Positions 1 to 9,460 of a stretch of 64,000 nucleotides of DNA are shown here, one piece after another. The DNA is from Rhodococcus sp. UNC23MFCrub1.1 (lineage in GTDB: Bacteria; Actinomycetota; Actinomycetes; Mycobacteriales; Mycobacteriaceae). The notes below the pieces were generated by a model. The model did no database searches, was not told where the DNA came from, and saw only the letters and a program-made list of their open reading frames with translations. A program made the translations under genes and the position numbers. The stretch lies in the NCBI RefSeq assembly GCF_000686025.1, contig NZ_JMLQ01000003.1:496001-560000 (forward strand), written 5' to 3'. The first letter of the stretch is position 1, and each line of letters starts with the position of its first letter.

Positions 1-473
1 TCCAGTACCACGGCGGCATGGTGGCGACCGTGCGTGCGCTCACCGGAACGTCTCCCGAGGCGTACATCGGCGACAGCACCCGCCCGGAATCGGTGCGCAC
101 CCGCACGCTGCACGAGGAGACGTCCCGCGTGTTCCGTGCGCGCGTCGTCAACCCGCGCTGGATGGACGCGATGCGGCGGCACGGGTACAAGGGCGCATTC
201 GAGATGGCTGCGACGGTCGACTACCTGTTCGGGTACGACGCCACCACGGGAGTCGTGCAGGACTGGATGTACGAGAAGCTCACGCAGGAGTACGTCCTCG
301 ACGAGACCAATCGGAAGTTCATGTCGACGTCCAATCCCTGGGCGCTGCACGGAATCTCCGAGCGACTGCTCGAGGCCGTGGAACGCGGCATGTGGGCGGA
401 ACCGGACCCGGCAGTGCTCGCGGACCTCCGTGCGGCCTACCTCGAGAGCGAAGGCGAGCTCGAGGGCGACTGA
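1..473 (+). CDS. cobN: Cobaltochelatase subunit CobN, C-terminal fragment
   Basis: This is the 3' end of a gene that begins before the window; the first complete codon is at base 3. CobN is the large subunit of the aerobic ATP-dependent cobaltochelatase, which inserts Co2+ into hydrogenobyrinic acid a,c-diamide in cobalamin synthesis in the cytoplasm. About 156 residues are visible. They show the typical CobN tail: a YHGGM segment, then a GDSTRPE stretch, then VVNPRWMDAMRRHGYKG and a WMYEKL helix. The family is usually about 1200 residues, so roughly the last eighth is present. The reading frame is intact to a TGA stop. The PPOX gene follows after only 19 bases. Confidence 0.93.
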   Translation, partial: QYHGGMVATVRALTGTSPEAYIGDSTRPESVRTRTLHEETSRVFRARVVNPRWMDAMRRHGYKGAFEMAATVDYLFGYDATTGVVQDWMYEKLTQEYVLDETNRKFMSTSNPWALHGISERLLEAVERGMWAEPDPAVLADLRAAYLESEGELEGD

Positions 474-492
474 CCGGCCTATCCTGTCTCGT

Positions 493-873
493 ATGAGCAA
501 CCCGTTCGGTGACGTCGGCACCGCGAAGTACGTCCTCCTGACCACGTTCACCAAGGACGGCACCCCCAAGCCGACACCCATCTGGGCGGCCCTCGACGGG
601 GATCGGCTCCTCATGTGGACTCAGCGGGAGTCGTGGAAGGTCAAGCGGATCCGCAACACGCCGCGCGTCACGGTCGCGACCTGCGATCGCAGTGGAAAGA
701 ACGTGGGCCCGGCCATGGACGCTGTCGCCGAGGTGCTGGACGACGCCGGCACCGCGCGTACCCGCGACGTGGTGATCGAGAAGTACGGCATCACCGGCCG
801 CATCGCCGTCACGATGAGCTCCCTGTTCAAGGGCAAGAGCAGCACCGTCGGGTTGGCGTTACGCGTCGCCTGA
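493..873 (+). CDS. PPOX-class F420-dependent oxidoreductase
   Basis: A 126-residue single-domain split beta-barrel protein of the pyridoxamine 5'-phosphate oxidase-like superfamily. Actinobacterial members of this size commonly bind the deazaflavin F420 and reduce diverse substrates. Visible family features are the N-terminal YVLLTTFTKDGTPKPTPIW strand pair and the WKVKRIRNTPRVTVATCD segment, which contains the cofactor-contacting basic residues. The ATG at 493 is chosen because the recognisable domain begins almost immediately after it and the upstream reading overlaps cobN in another frame. The substrate cannot be told from sequence. It could instead bind FMN or heme. Confidence 0.85.
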   Translation: MSNPFGDVGTAKYVLLTTFTKDGTPKPTPIWAALDGDRLLMWTQRESWKVKRIRNTPRVTVATCDRSGKNVGPAMDAVAEVLDDAGTARTRDVVIEKYGITGRIAVTMSSLFKGKSSTVGLALRVA

Positions 874-913
874 CAGCACACATTTTCTGTCGATGACGTC
901 ACCGTCTGGCAAC

Positions 914-3900
914 TCAAGGTCGCGCAGATTTTAGATAGGACGAGAACACGCGGGCACCTGTGCCGGGCTGGAGAGTCTGTGCCAAGGTGGCCACGGCGCG
1001 GCTCACCGTCGGACCATCAAAAGTCTTTAACAGAAACCTGCAAAGCGCGCCGATCAGTGGGTCTACCTCGGTCGCACCTGGGTAGTGCTCCGCACAAAGT
1101 GCGTCTGATACTTCGATAATTCGCTCGGTTATCCGCCCTGCGCCCGATGGAATGTCCGACAGATCTGGTAGTTCGGCGACCCGGTTCAACGATGCGAAAT
1201 AAGAATCTGTGGAAAGAATTGTCCATACAAGAAGTGCAGAAACAACCGCAGGGCGCGCCGATGGTTCCGTAGACGTGGCCAACCCTGCGGCGGCGGCTCG
1301 CGTCCATGCGACTACATCGTCCACATTCACGTCATTGGGCAACGAGCGGATCAGGCTTCGGAACTCACCAAAAGACTTCGATACATCGTCCCATGCTGCG
1401 GGCCGTGATATTGCTAGTGCGAGCGCACCGTCGGTCTTCCACTCCGCTTTTTGGGCAAGCATGAACCAAGGCTCATGAATAGGAAGATCGACGACGAAAT
1501 GGTCGCGCAGTGAATCGGTTGCGATCTTCAGTGCATCTCTTGACCCAACTACTCTAAGCAAATCCAAAGTTCCGAATGCTTTGACACCCATCAGTCTTGC
1601 TAGTCGACGTATTACAACGTCGTCGGCCCAAACGGGCAAACCGTTCTCTTGAGCGATAGTTATCACATTTAGCCACTGGTTTCGCTTCATGGAAGTATCA
1701 GTGTTCTGCACTGGAAGACGTTCAATGTTGCGCCAAATTTCATTGGCTTCACGGGCATACGATTTAGCATCCTCGTGCGAAAGCGCGAACATCACAGGAC
1801 GTTGTTCCTGAGTGTCCCATCCCAATGTGGTTGTCGACAGAAGAGAGAGGCTTGCACGGGCCCGCGCGACGTCTTGCCGGACGGATGCTGGAACTGTAAC
1901 CGTGTCCATATGAGCCGCCAACTTCCGGAATGGTTGATCCGTCCATGGAGCGACTACTAGGGCGGTGGTGTCGACAACAACTCGTCCACCGATCGAGGAC
2001 CGCGCCGCTTCGACACCTGCCTCGGAGTCGCCAGAGACTGCTAGGACTAAGCCCAAATCGCGCCGAATCATGCTCTCGACACAAGAACGACCGGCAGCTT
2101 CCGCGAGCATAGCGAGCGGGAATCGCCCTTCCCTTACCCCGCGTGCCAATTCGTCAACTGCATTGCTCTGCGAAGCACTGTTTCTTAAGAACTCAACGAG
2201 GGGGCCGAGATCATCATCCACGAGCGTTATTTGGGTAATTGATGCTCTTTCCCCGTGTTTCGTGAAATAAGCCTCCATGTACTGGCGAAAATCAGAAATC
2301 TGAAGTTCGGTGAAACTTGGATCAGGGGCCGTAAGAATAATGGAAATCGCCGCAGCAGCTATTTGCTCATCATCAGCCCAGTCGGCGGCAGCTCGCATTA
2401 ACATCGAAAACAACTTCGCGTCGCCGAGATCTACGGTTGAGGCCGGGTCTACATCTGTCGGTGCATGTTGTTCCCGGCTAATCGACGACTTTAATATTGC
2501 CAGGAAGAGCTGAGCTTTTTCGCGCGCCGAAAAACTTATCGCGGGAGCATTGACAAGAGTGCCTAACGCTTTTGTGTGTTGATTAAGAAAGTACAGTGCC
2601 TCCGCGATTCTCCAGTGTTCTATTTCAAGAACCGGCAAATCACGCTGTTGATATTTTTCCAGGAGCTGATTAGTGTATTTGATCACCTCATACCACTTGC
2701 CATCTTCGTAGGCTATGTATTGGAGCGCGCGCAGTGCGGTGAGCGTCATGGCAGATTGATGCCAACCAACGAGAACGTCTTGTGCGATTTGGCGTGCGTG
2801 GGACAAAAGCCCGTTGTCCATTGCGATCGTCAGTGCCTGCGCTGCCAGCGTGGCATCACCGCGGGCGGCCCCCTCGTCCACGAATAACTCAACGGCCTTG
2901 GCTGCCTGACCTACTGCAACCAACGCTTCGGCGTGTGCTTCGAGAACAAGCTCACTACGTTCAAGGCCACGTAATAGTGGTAAAGCAGTTTCTGGCTTGC
3001 CCTGACTAAGTAGTACTCGTGCTTGCAAGACATTCGAGAGATCGCCGTCTATCTCACCAATTTCCTCAGTCTTTGCCTTTACTATACGTTGCTCTGACAT
3101 GCTGAGGGATTCGAACTTTCGGGATAGGGCCATCAACGCCTGAAAGCTCGCGTGGTGTCGACCCGCTGCATGTTCAAGTGCCTCGAAGAGCGCTTCCTTC
3201 GCTTCGGTATCCATCTGTGGTCGTACGAGAAGGATCGATGCACGCATGAGCGCGCCTTCCGCGCGGTCTGGATTCTCGGCGGCTAAAGCCAAGGCCAAGT
3301 CGTCCCGACCGGAAGACTTGGCGATGAATGCTGCAAGTCGAACCACCTCAGGATCGCGCGACTCTTTGTGTGAAGCGACGCCGTCAGGCGCAGCTAAAAG
3401 TAACTTCAGCGCGCCAGAATAATCACCTTGTATTGATCGCGCTCGTGCTGCAACGGCCAGGGCGCTCGCGGAGGATCCGTGCCACGAGATGAGCGCGTCG
3501 CGAACCTGAAGCGCCTGTGACTCGACGAGTCTTGCCCGTCGTGAGACTTCGTCGTCCATGTCAGAGGCAGTTCGTCCCACCATGGACACCAGCACGCCGA
3601 GCATGGTCTGGGCTTCTGTCAGTTGCGTCCCCTCGGTATTCGGAGACAGGGTGCGTGCCCATTGCGCGAGTTGCAGACCGTCATCGGCGAGGTCTCGGGT
3701 CACCGGATTACCGCGCATACGGTGTGCAGCCAACCCCGACTGAATGCCTAAGTGGTCGGCAGATCCAGGATCAAGCATCATCAGCGCAAGTTGTCGAAGA
3801 AGTGTCGCCGCTACCAAGTTGCGAATGAGGGGGTTCATTCTAATTGCCACGGTTTTTGATCGCGAGGCAAAAGACGAGTCTGCGGGCGGTTTTAATCCCA

Positions 3901-5476
3901 GATCTGCGATAGCTTGCTCGGCGAATGACTTGGCCTCAACCAGCTTATTGTTGATCGCGGAGATGTAGAACGCTACGACATTGCCAAATCGTTCAAGCGT
4001 TGGGGCGTCGAAATTGGGAGGGCTGGAACTAAACTTCACCTCGTCGTTTTTGGGTTCGTCTAACGCGGTGCCAGTGGACAGTCGTTGAATCCAACCGGTC
4101 AGTTTGAAATATGCAAATCCATCGTCATCGCCTGTTAATTTCGCGGCTTCCGCAGCCAGTTCAAATCCGCGTTCGACAACATTTGAGCCGGCTATGTGGG
4201 CAAGGGTCGACACAAGGGCCCAACCGTCACCGGTATCGTCTTCACGGAGCCACGCTGGCGGTCGATGGAGAGCACGACTGAACCATGTGGCCGCGGTAGT
4301 GCCCGAACCGCGCATCTGTTCCAACGCAGCAGTCGCTGCGTCCGCCCTGGCCGACGAGCGGTCCCTGAGCCTGTCCATCCAAATCTGCGCAGATCCGGGC
4401 AAGGGAGTAGGTGGCGGTACATGCTGGTCGGCGGACGGATCGGGAACAGGATGCACTCTGCCATGGCCGCGCTTGAAGTCGTCGGGATGGGCGAACTTGA
4501 GGATGTCGCGAAACAGCCTCGCGGCGTTTCCTGCGGCCGCTGGCTGTGATTCGTCGTTGCCGGCGGCGTCCTTGTCTCCGATGAAGTCCGAGATCCCACG
4601 CACCGCGAGGACAGGCAGGTCGTGTATGTCCGAACCTGCGGCGAGTCCGAATGACTCCATATCGCAGGCGGCGGCGTTCTGAAACCGGCGTCTTATTTCG
4701 CGGAGCATTGGCCCGTTCGGATCCGTCTGCACTGCCTCCACGGAGACGATCGGCGAAACGAATGCATGGGCACTGTTCGCACTAAAGTATTGGCTGCGAA
4801 TAGTGGGTGTCCATTCACTTTCGGCGATGCAGGCTTTGACGACTCCTAGTAGCGGCGCTGGCACATGGTAGGTACTGTCTCGGCCGAGCAGTTGGCTGCC
4901 GGATTCGCTCGGTACCTGTTTGCCGATGTACGGATTGTGAATGGCGCTTGCGACTATCACGTCTGACATACGGTGGTCATCAGGTTTGAGGCCGCCAGCG
5001 ACGCCTACGAATGCCACTAAATTGGCATCGAGCTCACTGGCGGCGAGCCCCACCAACGCGGCCGATGGTGCGTTCCCCATTCCCGCACGACCGAGGTAGA
5101 CTGTCCAGTCGATGTGATCCCCAGGAATCTCACCAACGACCATTGGTAGGTGACGAACTCGGACCTTTTTCGGATTAACGAGTCGGTTGTAGACCTCGGT
5201 GTGCTCAAGATCGATCGCCGTCACCACGAGTGCGGTCCGACGGTCAGAGGCACCGTTCAATTCCGGCATGTCGCTGACGTTTGCGGTGGTGGTCCATCGA
5301 AGTGATCTCCCATGCTGCGTCGACCTGACTAGATCCCGGCTTTGCAAAGTCCGTAGCAGTCGGTTCGCAGTGTTCGGTGCAACGTCAAGGATGTCGGCGA
5401 CATTTCGGCCCGTCAGTGGATCACTAGAACGGCGCAGCATTCGGAGTACGTCGAGTTCGCGATCTGTCAAGGCCAT
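914..5476 (-). CDS. HTH / nucleoside phosphorylase / TPR / PIN multidomain protein (probable conflict-system protein)
   Basis: A 1520-residue protein. Residues 1-62 form a winged-HTH that resembles MarR/ArsR readers. Residues about 81-328 are a PNP/MTA-SAH-nucleosidase fold with GVAGGL (158-163), CDMES (271-275) and GISD (294-297), the ribose- and base-contacting motifs, so it may be catalytically competent. Residues about 365-1150 are Ala/Leu-rich helical repeats of TPR type. Residues about 1165-1305 look like a PIN nuclease: VVVDTTAL with Asp1169, then WADD with Asp1285/1286, then FGTLDLL. A helical tail of about 200 residues follows. I chose the ATG at 5476 because the HTH starts there; an in-frame ATG at 5530 would add 18 unconserved residues. 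Base composition is clearly lower in GC than the neighbours and codon use is more relaxed, suggesting acquisition. It stands alone, so the regulator, sensor and effector appear fused. Domain calls are by eye; the biological role is inferred. Confidence 0.72.
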   Translation of the reverse strand: MALTDRELDVLRMLRRSSDPLTGRNVADILDVAPNTANRLLRTLQSRDLVRSTQHGRSLRWTTTANVSDMPELNGASDRRTALVVTAIDLEHTEVYNRLVNPKKVRVRHLPMVVGEIPGDHIDWTVYLGRAGMGNAPSAALVGLAASELDANLVAFVGVAGGLKPDDHRMSDVIVASAIHNPYIGKQVPSESGSQLLGRDSTYHVPAPLLGVVKACIAESEWTPTIRSQYFSANSAHAFVSPIVSVEAVQTDPNGPMLREIRRRFQNAAACDMESFGLAAGSDIHDLPVLAVRGISDFIGDKDAAGNDESQPAAAGNAARLFRDILKFAHPDDFKRGHGRVHPVPDPSADQHVPPPTPLPGSAQIWMDRLRDRSSARADAATAALEQMRGSGTTAATWFSRALHRPPAWLREDDTGDGWALVSTLAHIAGSNVVERGFELAAEAAKLTGDDDGFAYFKLTGWIQRLSTGTALDEPKNDEVKFSSSPPNFDAPTLERFGNVVAFYISAINNKLVEAKSFAEQAIADLGLKPPADSSFASRSKTVAIRMNPLIRNLVAATLLRQLALMMLDPGSADHLGIQSGLAAHRMRGNPVTRDLADDGLQLAQWARTLSPNTEGTQLTEAQTMLGVLVSMVGRTASDMDDEVSRRARLVESQALQVRDALISWHGSSASALAVAARARSIQGDYSGALKLLLAAPDGVASHKESRDPEVVRLAAFIAKSSGRDDLALALAAENPDRAEGALMRASILLVRPQMDTEAKEALFEALEHAAGRHHASFQALMALSRKFESLSMSEQRIVKAKTEEIGEIDGDLSNVLQARVLLSQGKPETALPLLRGLERSELVLEAHAEALVAVGQAAKAVELFVDEGAARGDATLAAQALTIAMDNGLLSHARQIAQDVLVGWHQSAMTLTALRALQYIAYEDGKWYEVIKYTNQLLEKYQQRDLPVLEIEHWRIAEALYFLNQHTKALGTLVNAPAISFSAREKAQLFLAILKSSISREQHAPTDVDPASTVDLGDAKLFSMLMRAAADWADDEQIAAAAISIILTAPDPSFTELQISDFRQYMEAYFTKHGERASITQITLVDDDLGPLVEFLRNSASQSNAVDELARGVREGRFPLAMLAEAAGRSCVESMIRRDLGLVLAVSGDSEAGVEAARSSIGGRVVVDTTALVVAPWTDQPFRKLAAHMDTVTVPASVRQDVARARASLSLLSTTTLGWDTQEQRPVMFALSHEDAKSYAREANEIWRNIERLPVQNTDTSMKRNQWLNVITIAQENGLPVWADDVVIRRLARLMGVKAFGTLDLLRVVGSRDALKIATDSLRDHFVVDLPIHEPWFMLAQKAEWKTDGALALAISRPAAWDDVSKSFGEFRSLIRSLPNDVNVDDVVAWTRAAAAGLATSTEPSARPAVVSALLVWTILSTDSYFASLNRVAELPDLSDIPSGAGRITERIIEVSDALCAEHYPGATEVDPLIGALCRFLLKTFDGPTVSRAVATLAQTLQPGTGARVFSSYLKSARP

Positions 5477-5721
5477 GCGGCAACTCTGACATGCGAACAC
5501 TGAATGTGCAAGCAAAACGTATAGCTGCACATAGAACTATCGGGAGCTTTCGTGGCACGAGTGGCCTCCGGTGGACGTCGACGGCGGGTGATCAGATTGG
5601 CGAGCTAGCAGGGGTGTAGAGCCCTCGCTGCGACAGGAGTGCGACGGTGACGATGAATCGTCCACATCCGCGACTCCCACGGCAACGACTACCTCACCGC
5701 ACCCGGCGAATGAGGCCCCTC

Positions 5722-7116
5722 CTACTGGGCCGCGCTCACGGACGACATGTGGAAGTCGGGGATCCGCATCGGGGGCATCGCTGCGCGGGTGAACCAGTCC
5801 GACCACTCACGCGGCAGGGTGGGAACTGTCGTACCCGCCTCTGTCGCGCGGCGCAGGATGTCGAGCGGGCTCTCGTTGAACCGGAAGTTGTTCACGGCAG
5901 CAGTCACTCGGCCGTCCTCCACCAGGTAGACGCCGTCCCGCGTCAACCCGGTGAGGAGCATGGTCGTCGGGTCCACCTCGCGGATGTACCAGAGGGTCGT
6001 CAACAAGAGTCCGCGTTCGGTGCGCGCGACGAGGTCGTCGACGGAACCGCCGGCGCCGCCCACCATGACGAGGTTGTCACCGGGCACAGTGGGTGTGGCC
6101 CCGAATTCTGCTGCGGCGGAACGTGGGTAGGCAAGGGAGGTGATTGCACCGTCGCGGATCCAGTCGGTGCGGCCGGCGTCCATTCCGTTGTCGAACACCG
6201 ACACCGCGTCGCTCGAGGATCCGGTGACCACGAACGGGGCGTACTCGAGGCCGTTCTCGGACGGGTCGGAGTACAGCGTGAGACCGAGGTGTCCGAGCAC
6301 CTCACCGACGCGGGTGCCGCCGCCGGGAGCGGACAGGGCGGTGCGGCCCTCCTGCGCGCCCCGGCCGTCCATCGACCACAGCAGATCGATCATCAGATCG
6401 GCGACCGCGGACGGTGGGAGGATCGTCTCGTAGCGTCCCGCGGGAAGGTCGACGGTCCGGGCGGACCAGTCGAGCCGGCGCGTCAGTTCGGCCAGGGACG
6501 CATCCAGATCGATGTCGCGGAAGTCTCGGGTACCGGTGCCCACCCAGGCACTGGCACCGCCCGAGAGACCACCCCTCTTACCGTTGATCTCGAGCGACCC
6601 GACAGGTTCGACGACGCGCCGCCGCACCCCGGTGGACGTGCCCAGCCACACGGTACGGACCGTGTGATGCGCGAAGCCGTACAACGCATCGGCTCCGTCG
6701 AATCCCCGCGCCAGGCCGGGTACCACGGAGTCGAACACGTCGATCCCCGTGCGGAGCGGGACGTCGCCCCATCCGGAGTCCGGCGTCGGGGCGCCCTCGA
6801 CGAGGGGCATCGCATCGGTGGCGGGCTGAGCCGCACGAGCGGCGTCCTCGGCGGCTGCCACGACGCCGGCGACATCATCCGGATCCATGCTCGTGGACGA
6901 GACCGTTCCCACCCGCGCCGCCGTGCCGTCCCGCACGATCGAGACGACGGTCCAGGACCTCGAGTCACCCACGCCGTTGGTGGTCATCGAGTTCCCGGCC
7001 CACCGCAGGGATGCCTCCGAGATGTCGGCGACGATCACGACGGTGTCCGAGACGGTGGCGTACGACAGCGCACGCTCCACCAGATCGTGGCCGCCGAGGG
7101 GAGTGCTGACGCTCAC
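5722..7116 (-). CDS. tldE: TldE/PmbA-family metallopeptidase subunit
   Basis: A 464-residue partner of TldD. In enterobacteria the TldD/TldE heterodimer degrades unfolded or leader peptides (microcin B17 leader, CcdA) and TldE lacks the metal site; that subunit arrangement fits here because no HExxxH motif is visible. Recognisable stretches include the N-terminal ALSYATVSDTVVIVADIS region, the GGLSGGAS segment and the C-terminal GLTRDGVYLVEDGRVTAAVNNFRFNESPL, typical of the U62 family. The start is the GTG at 7116, which overlaps the tldD stop (GTGA) and implies translational coupling. A longer reading upstream lies inside tldD and is discarded. Confidence 0.9.
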   Translation of the reverse strand: MSVSTPLGGHDLVERALSYATVSDTVVIVADISEASLRWAGNSMTTNGVGDSRSWTVVSIVRDGTAARVGTVSSTSMDPDDVAGVVAAAEDAARAAQPATDAMPLVEGAPTPDSGWGDVPLRTGIDVFDSVVPGLARGFDGADALYGFAHHTVRTVWLGTSTGVRRRVVEPVGSLEINGKRGGLSGGASAWVGTGTRDFRDIDLDASLAELTRRLDWSARTVDLPAGRYETILPPSAVADLMIDLLWSMDGRGAQEGRTALSAPGGGTRVGEVLGHLGLTLYSDPSENGLEYAPFVVTGSSSDAVSVFDNGMDAGRTDWIRDGAITSLAYPRSAAAEFGATPTVPGDNLVMVGGAGGSVDDLVARTERGLLLTTLWYIREVDPTTMLLTGLTRDGVYLVEDGRVTAAVNNFRFNESPLDILRRATEAGTTVPTLPREWSDWFTRAAMPPMRIPDFHMSSVSAAQ

Positions 7117-8639
7117 TGACCCGCCTCCGTTCGTGTGTTGAGGACGTTGACCGAACGGAAGAGAGCAACGGGGCAGCCGTGCGACACCGCCGCCACCTGA
7201 CCGGGCTGCGCCTTGCCGCAGTTGAACGCGCCGCCCAGACGCCACGTGGACGGTCCGCCCACCACCTCCATCGAGCCCCAGAAATCGGTGGTCGTCGCCT
7301 GGTACGCCAGGTCCCGGACCTGGCCGGCGAGAGCCCCGTTCTCGATGCGGAAGAAGCGCTGGCCGGTGAACTGGAAGTTGTAGCGCTGCATGTCGATCGA
7401 CCACGACTTGTCACCCACCACATAGACGCCGTGCTCGACGTCGGCGATGAGATCGTCCACGCTGCGATCGACGTGCGGGTCCGGTTGCAGCGAGACGTTG
7501 GCCATTCGCTGGATCGGGACGTGGTGGGGCGAGTCCGCGTACGAGCACCCGTTCGACCGCTCGAGCCCGAGGCGGGGGGCGAACACCCTGTCCAGCTGGT
7601 AGCCGACGAGAACCCCGTCGCGCACCAGATCCCACGACTGCGAGGCCACGCCGTCGTCGTCCCACCCGATGCTGGACAACCCGTGGCGTTCGGTGCGGTC
7701 GGCGGTCACATGCATCGACTCACTGCCGTAGCGCAGCGTGCCGAGCTGGTCGGGCGTCGCGAAGGACGTTCCGGCGTAGGCGGCCTCGTAGCCGATGGCT
7801 CGGTCGTATTCCGTGGCGTGGCCGATGGACTCGTGGATGGTGAGCCACAGGTTGGTCGGGTCGATCACCAGATCGGTGAGACCCGGCTCCACGCCGGGGG
7901 CCTTCGTCTTCTCGGCGAGCCAGTCGGGGATGCGCGAGAGTTCGTCGTCCCAGTCCCACAGTCCGTCGGCGCCGGTCCCGTCGGAGGTCAGGTACTCCCA
8001 GCCACGTCCCGTCGGGGGAGCGAGGGTGCGCATCGAATCGAAGCCACCCGACGCGGAATCGACGGACACGGCGTCGACATGCGGGTGGAGTCGCACCCGT
8101 TGCTGCGTGATGCGCGACCCGGCGAGGTCGGCGTAGAACGACTGCTCCTTGACCTGCAGCACGGAGGCACTCACGTGGTCGACGCCGTCCGAGGCAAGCA
8201 GACGGCCGGAGTACTCGCCCAGCAGATCGACCTTGTCGGTGGTGGGGACGTCGAAGGGATCGATCTCGTAGTCCGACACCCACGACACGTTCTCGTACAC
8301 CGGCTCGGAGGCGAGCACGACGGGATCCCGGTTCAGGTCGCGCAACGCCTGCGCGACGAGCACGGCGCGCGAGGTGACGGAGACGGCCTCGTCCACCGAC
8401 AGCACCGCGCCGGACGCGAAGCCCCAGGTGCCGTCGACGATCACCCGGACCGCGAGGCCGAGCGTCGTCGCCTCGACACTCGACTGCACCTCGCCGTCGC
8501 GGAGAGCGAGCGACTGCGTCCGCAAGCGATGCACCCGCAGATCCGCATGCGTGGCACCGGACGCACGTGCCGCTGTCAGCGCCGCGTCCGCGAGCGCGTG
8601 CAGTGGCAGGGCGACGAAATCGCTGTCGACGTCTCTCAC
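7113..8639 (-). CDS. tldD: TldD-family zinc metallopeptidase
   Basis: A 508-residue U62-family peptidase, the catalytic subunit of the TldD/TldE complex. The zinc-binding motif HESIGH is seen at residues 269-274, followed by ATEYDRA, as in characterised TldD proteins. Downstream, a glycine-rich ISNGSL-like segment is replaced by GCSYADSPHHVPIQRMANV. Family size is usually 450-510, so it is full length. The gene lies 10 bases after the TauE/SafE permease and overlaps tldE by four bases, so the three probably form one minus-strand transcript. The natural substrate in actinobacteria is unknown; peptide-leader processing is the family precedent. Confidence 0.93.
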   Translation of the reverse strand: MRDVDSDFVALPLHALADAALTAARASGATHADLRVHRLRTQSLALRDGEVQSSVEATTLGLAVRVIVDGTWGFASGAVLSVDEAVSVTSRAVLVAQALRDLNRDPVVLASEPVYENVSWVSDYEIDPFDVPTTDKVDLLGEYSGRLLASDGVDHVSASVLQVKEQSFYADLAGSRITQQRVRLHPHVDAVSVDSASGGFDSMRTLAPPTGRGWEYLTSDGTGADGLWDWDDELSRIPDWLAEKTKAPGVEPGLTDLVIDPTNLWLTIHESIGHATEYDRAIGYEAAYAGTSFATPDQLGTLRYGSESMHVTADRTERHGLSSIGWDDDGVASQSWDLVRDGVLVGYQLDRVFAPRLGLERSNGCSYADSPHHVPIQRMANVSLQPDPHVDRSVDDLIADVEHGVYVVGDKSWSIDMQRYNFQFTGQRFFRIENGALAGQVRDLAYQATTTDFWGSMEVVGGPSTWRLGGAFNCGKAQPGQVAAVSHGCPVALFRSVNVLNTRTEAGQ

Positions 8640-8649
8640 ATCGGTGACG

Positions 8650-9426
8650 CTAGCCGAACTGTTGCCACCCGAGTCGGATGACGAGCGCGAACACCACCAC
8701 CAGCAACACGATGCGCACGAACCCGGCGCCCCGCGAGATCGCCATGCGTGAGCCGACCAGCGAGCCCGCGACGTTCGCGGCGGCCATGGCGAGGCCGAGC
8801 AACCACAGGACGTCGTCGGTCGCCGAGAAGTACAGGAGGGCGCCGATGTTGGATCCCAGATTCAGCACCTTCGCCATCGCCGCGCTGCGCACGAACTCGG
8901 TGCCGAGCAGGGTGGCGAACGTGATGATGAGGAAGGTGCCGGTGCCCGGACCGAGGATGCCGTCGTAGAACCCGATGGCGACGGCGGCCACCACCACCAC
9001 GATGGTGATGCGGCGGCGCGTCGGCGGATCACCCACCACGATGCCGACGGTGGGGCGCAGCGTCACCAGCACCGCGACGCCGACCAGCACCACCAGCACG
9101 ATGGGGATGAAGAGGTCCTTGTCGATGAGGCTGACGGTGGCGGCGCCGAACGCCGCGCCGACCGCGGCCACCACTCCGGCGGGTGCGAGGAGCCGCCAGT
9201 TCATCGGGACCTTGCGGGAGAAGGTCAGCACCGCGGCGGTGGTGCCGGCGACGGAGGCCAGCTTGTTGGTGGCCAGCACGGTCTGCTGGGTCGTGGCCGC
9301 CGGCGTGACCAACAGGAGTGCGGGCAGCAGGATGAGCCCGCCGCCACCGACCACGGCGTCCACCCAACCCGCCGCCAGCGCGGCAGCCAGCAACACCGAC
9401 CAGTCACCAGCACCCATGGCGGACAT
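8650..9426 (-). CDS. TauE/SafE-family (TSUP) membrane permease
   Basis: A 258-residue integral membrane protein with about eight hydrophobic segments. The first carries the family pattern AAGWVDAVVGGGGLILLPALLL, and a second half-repeat contains GFYDGILGPGTGTFLIITF; this two-fold arrangement of G-rich loops typifies the TSUP family, which moves sulfite, sulfoacetate or related anions across the cytoplasmic membrane. The substrate here is not predictable. ATG codons at 9426 and 9417 are both possible starts. The gene is divergent from the histidine kinase with only 34 bases between starts, so the two promoters must overlap or lie inside coding sequence. Confidence 0.88.
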   Translation of the reverse strand: MSAMGAGDWSVLLAAALAAGWVDAVVGGGGLILLPALLLVTPAATTQQTVLATNKLASVAGTTAAVLTFSRKVPMNWRLLAPAGVVAAVGAAFGAATVSLIDKDLFIPIVLVVLVGVAVLVTLRPTVGIVVGDPPTRRRITIVVVVAAVAIGFYDGILGPGTGTFLIITFATLLGTEFVRSAAMAKVLNLGSNIGALLYFSATDDVLWLLGLAMAAANVAGSLVGSRMAISRGAGFVRIVLLVVVFALVIRLGWQQFG

Positions 9427-9460
9427 TCGATCACAGCTCCCGCGCTACGCTTCGACCACG

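Noticed and set aside
5537..5806. 89-codon minus-strand frame between the PNP-PIN gene and tldE
   Set aside because: Overlaps tldE, has no similarity and a composition typical of noncoding GC-rich DNA.
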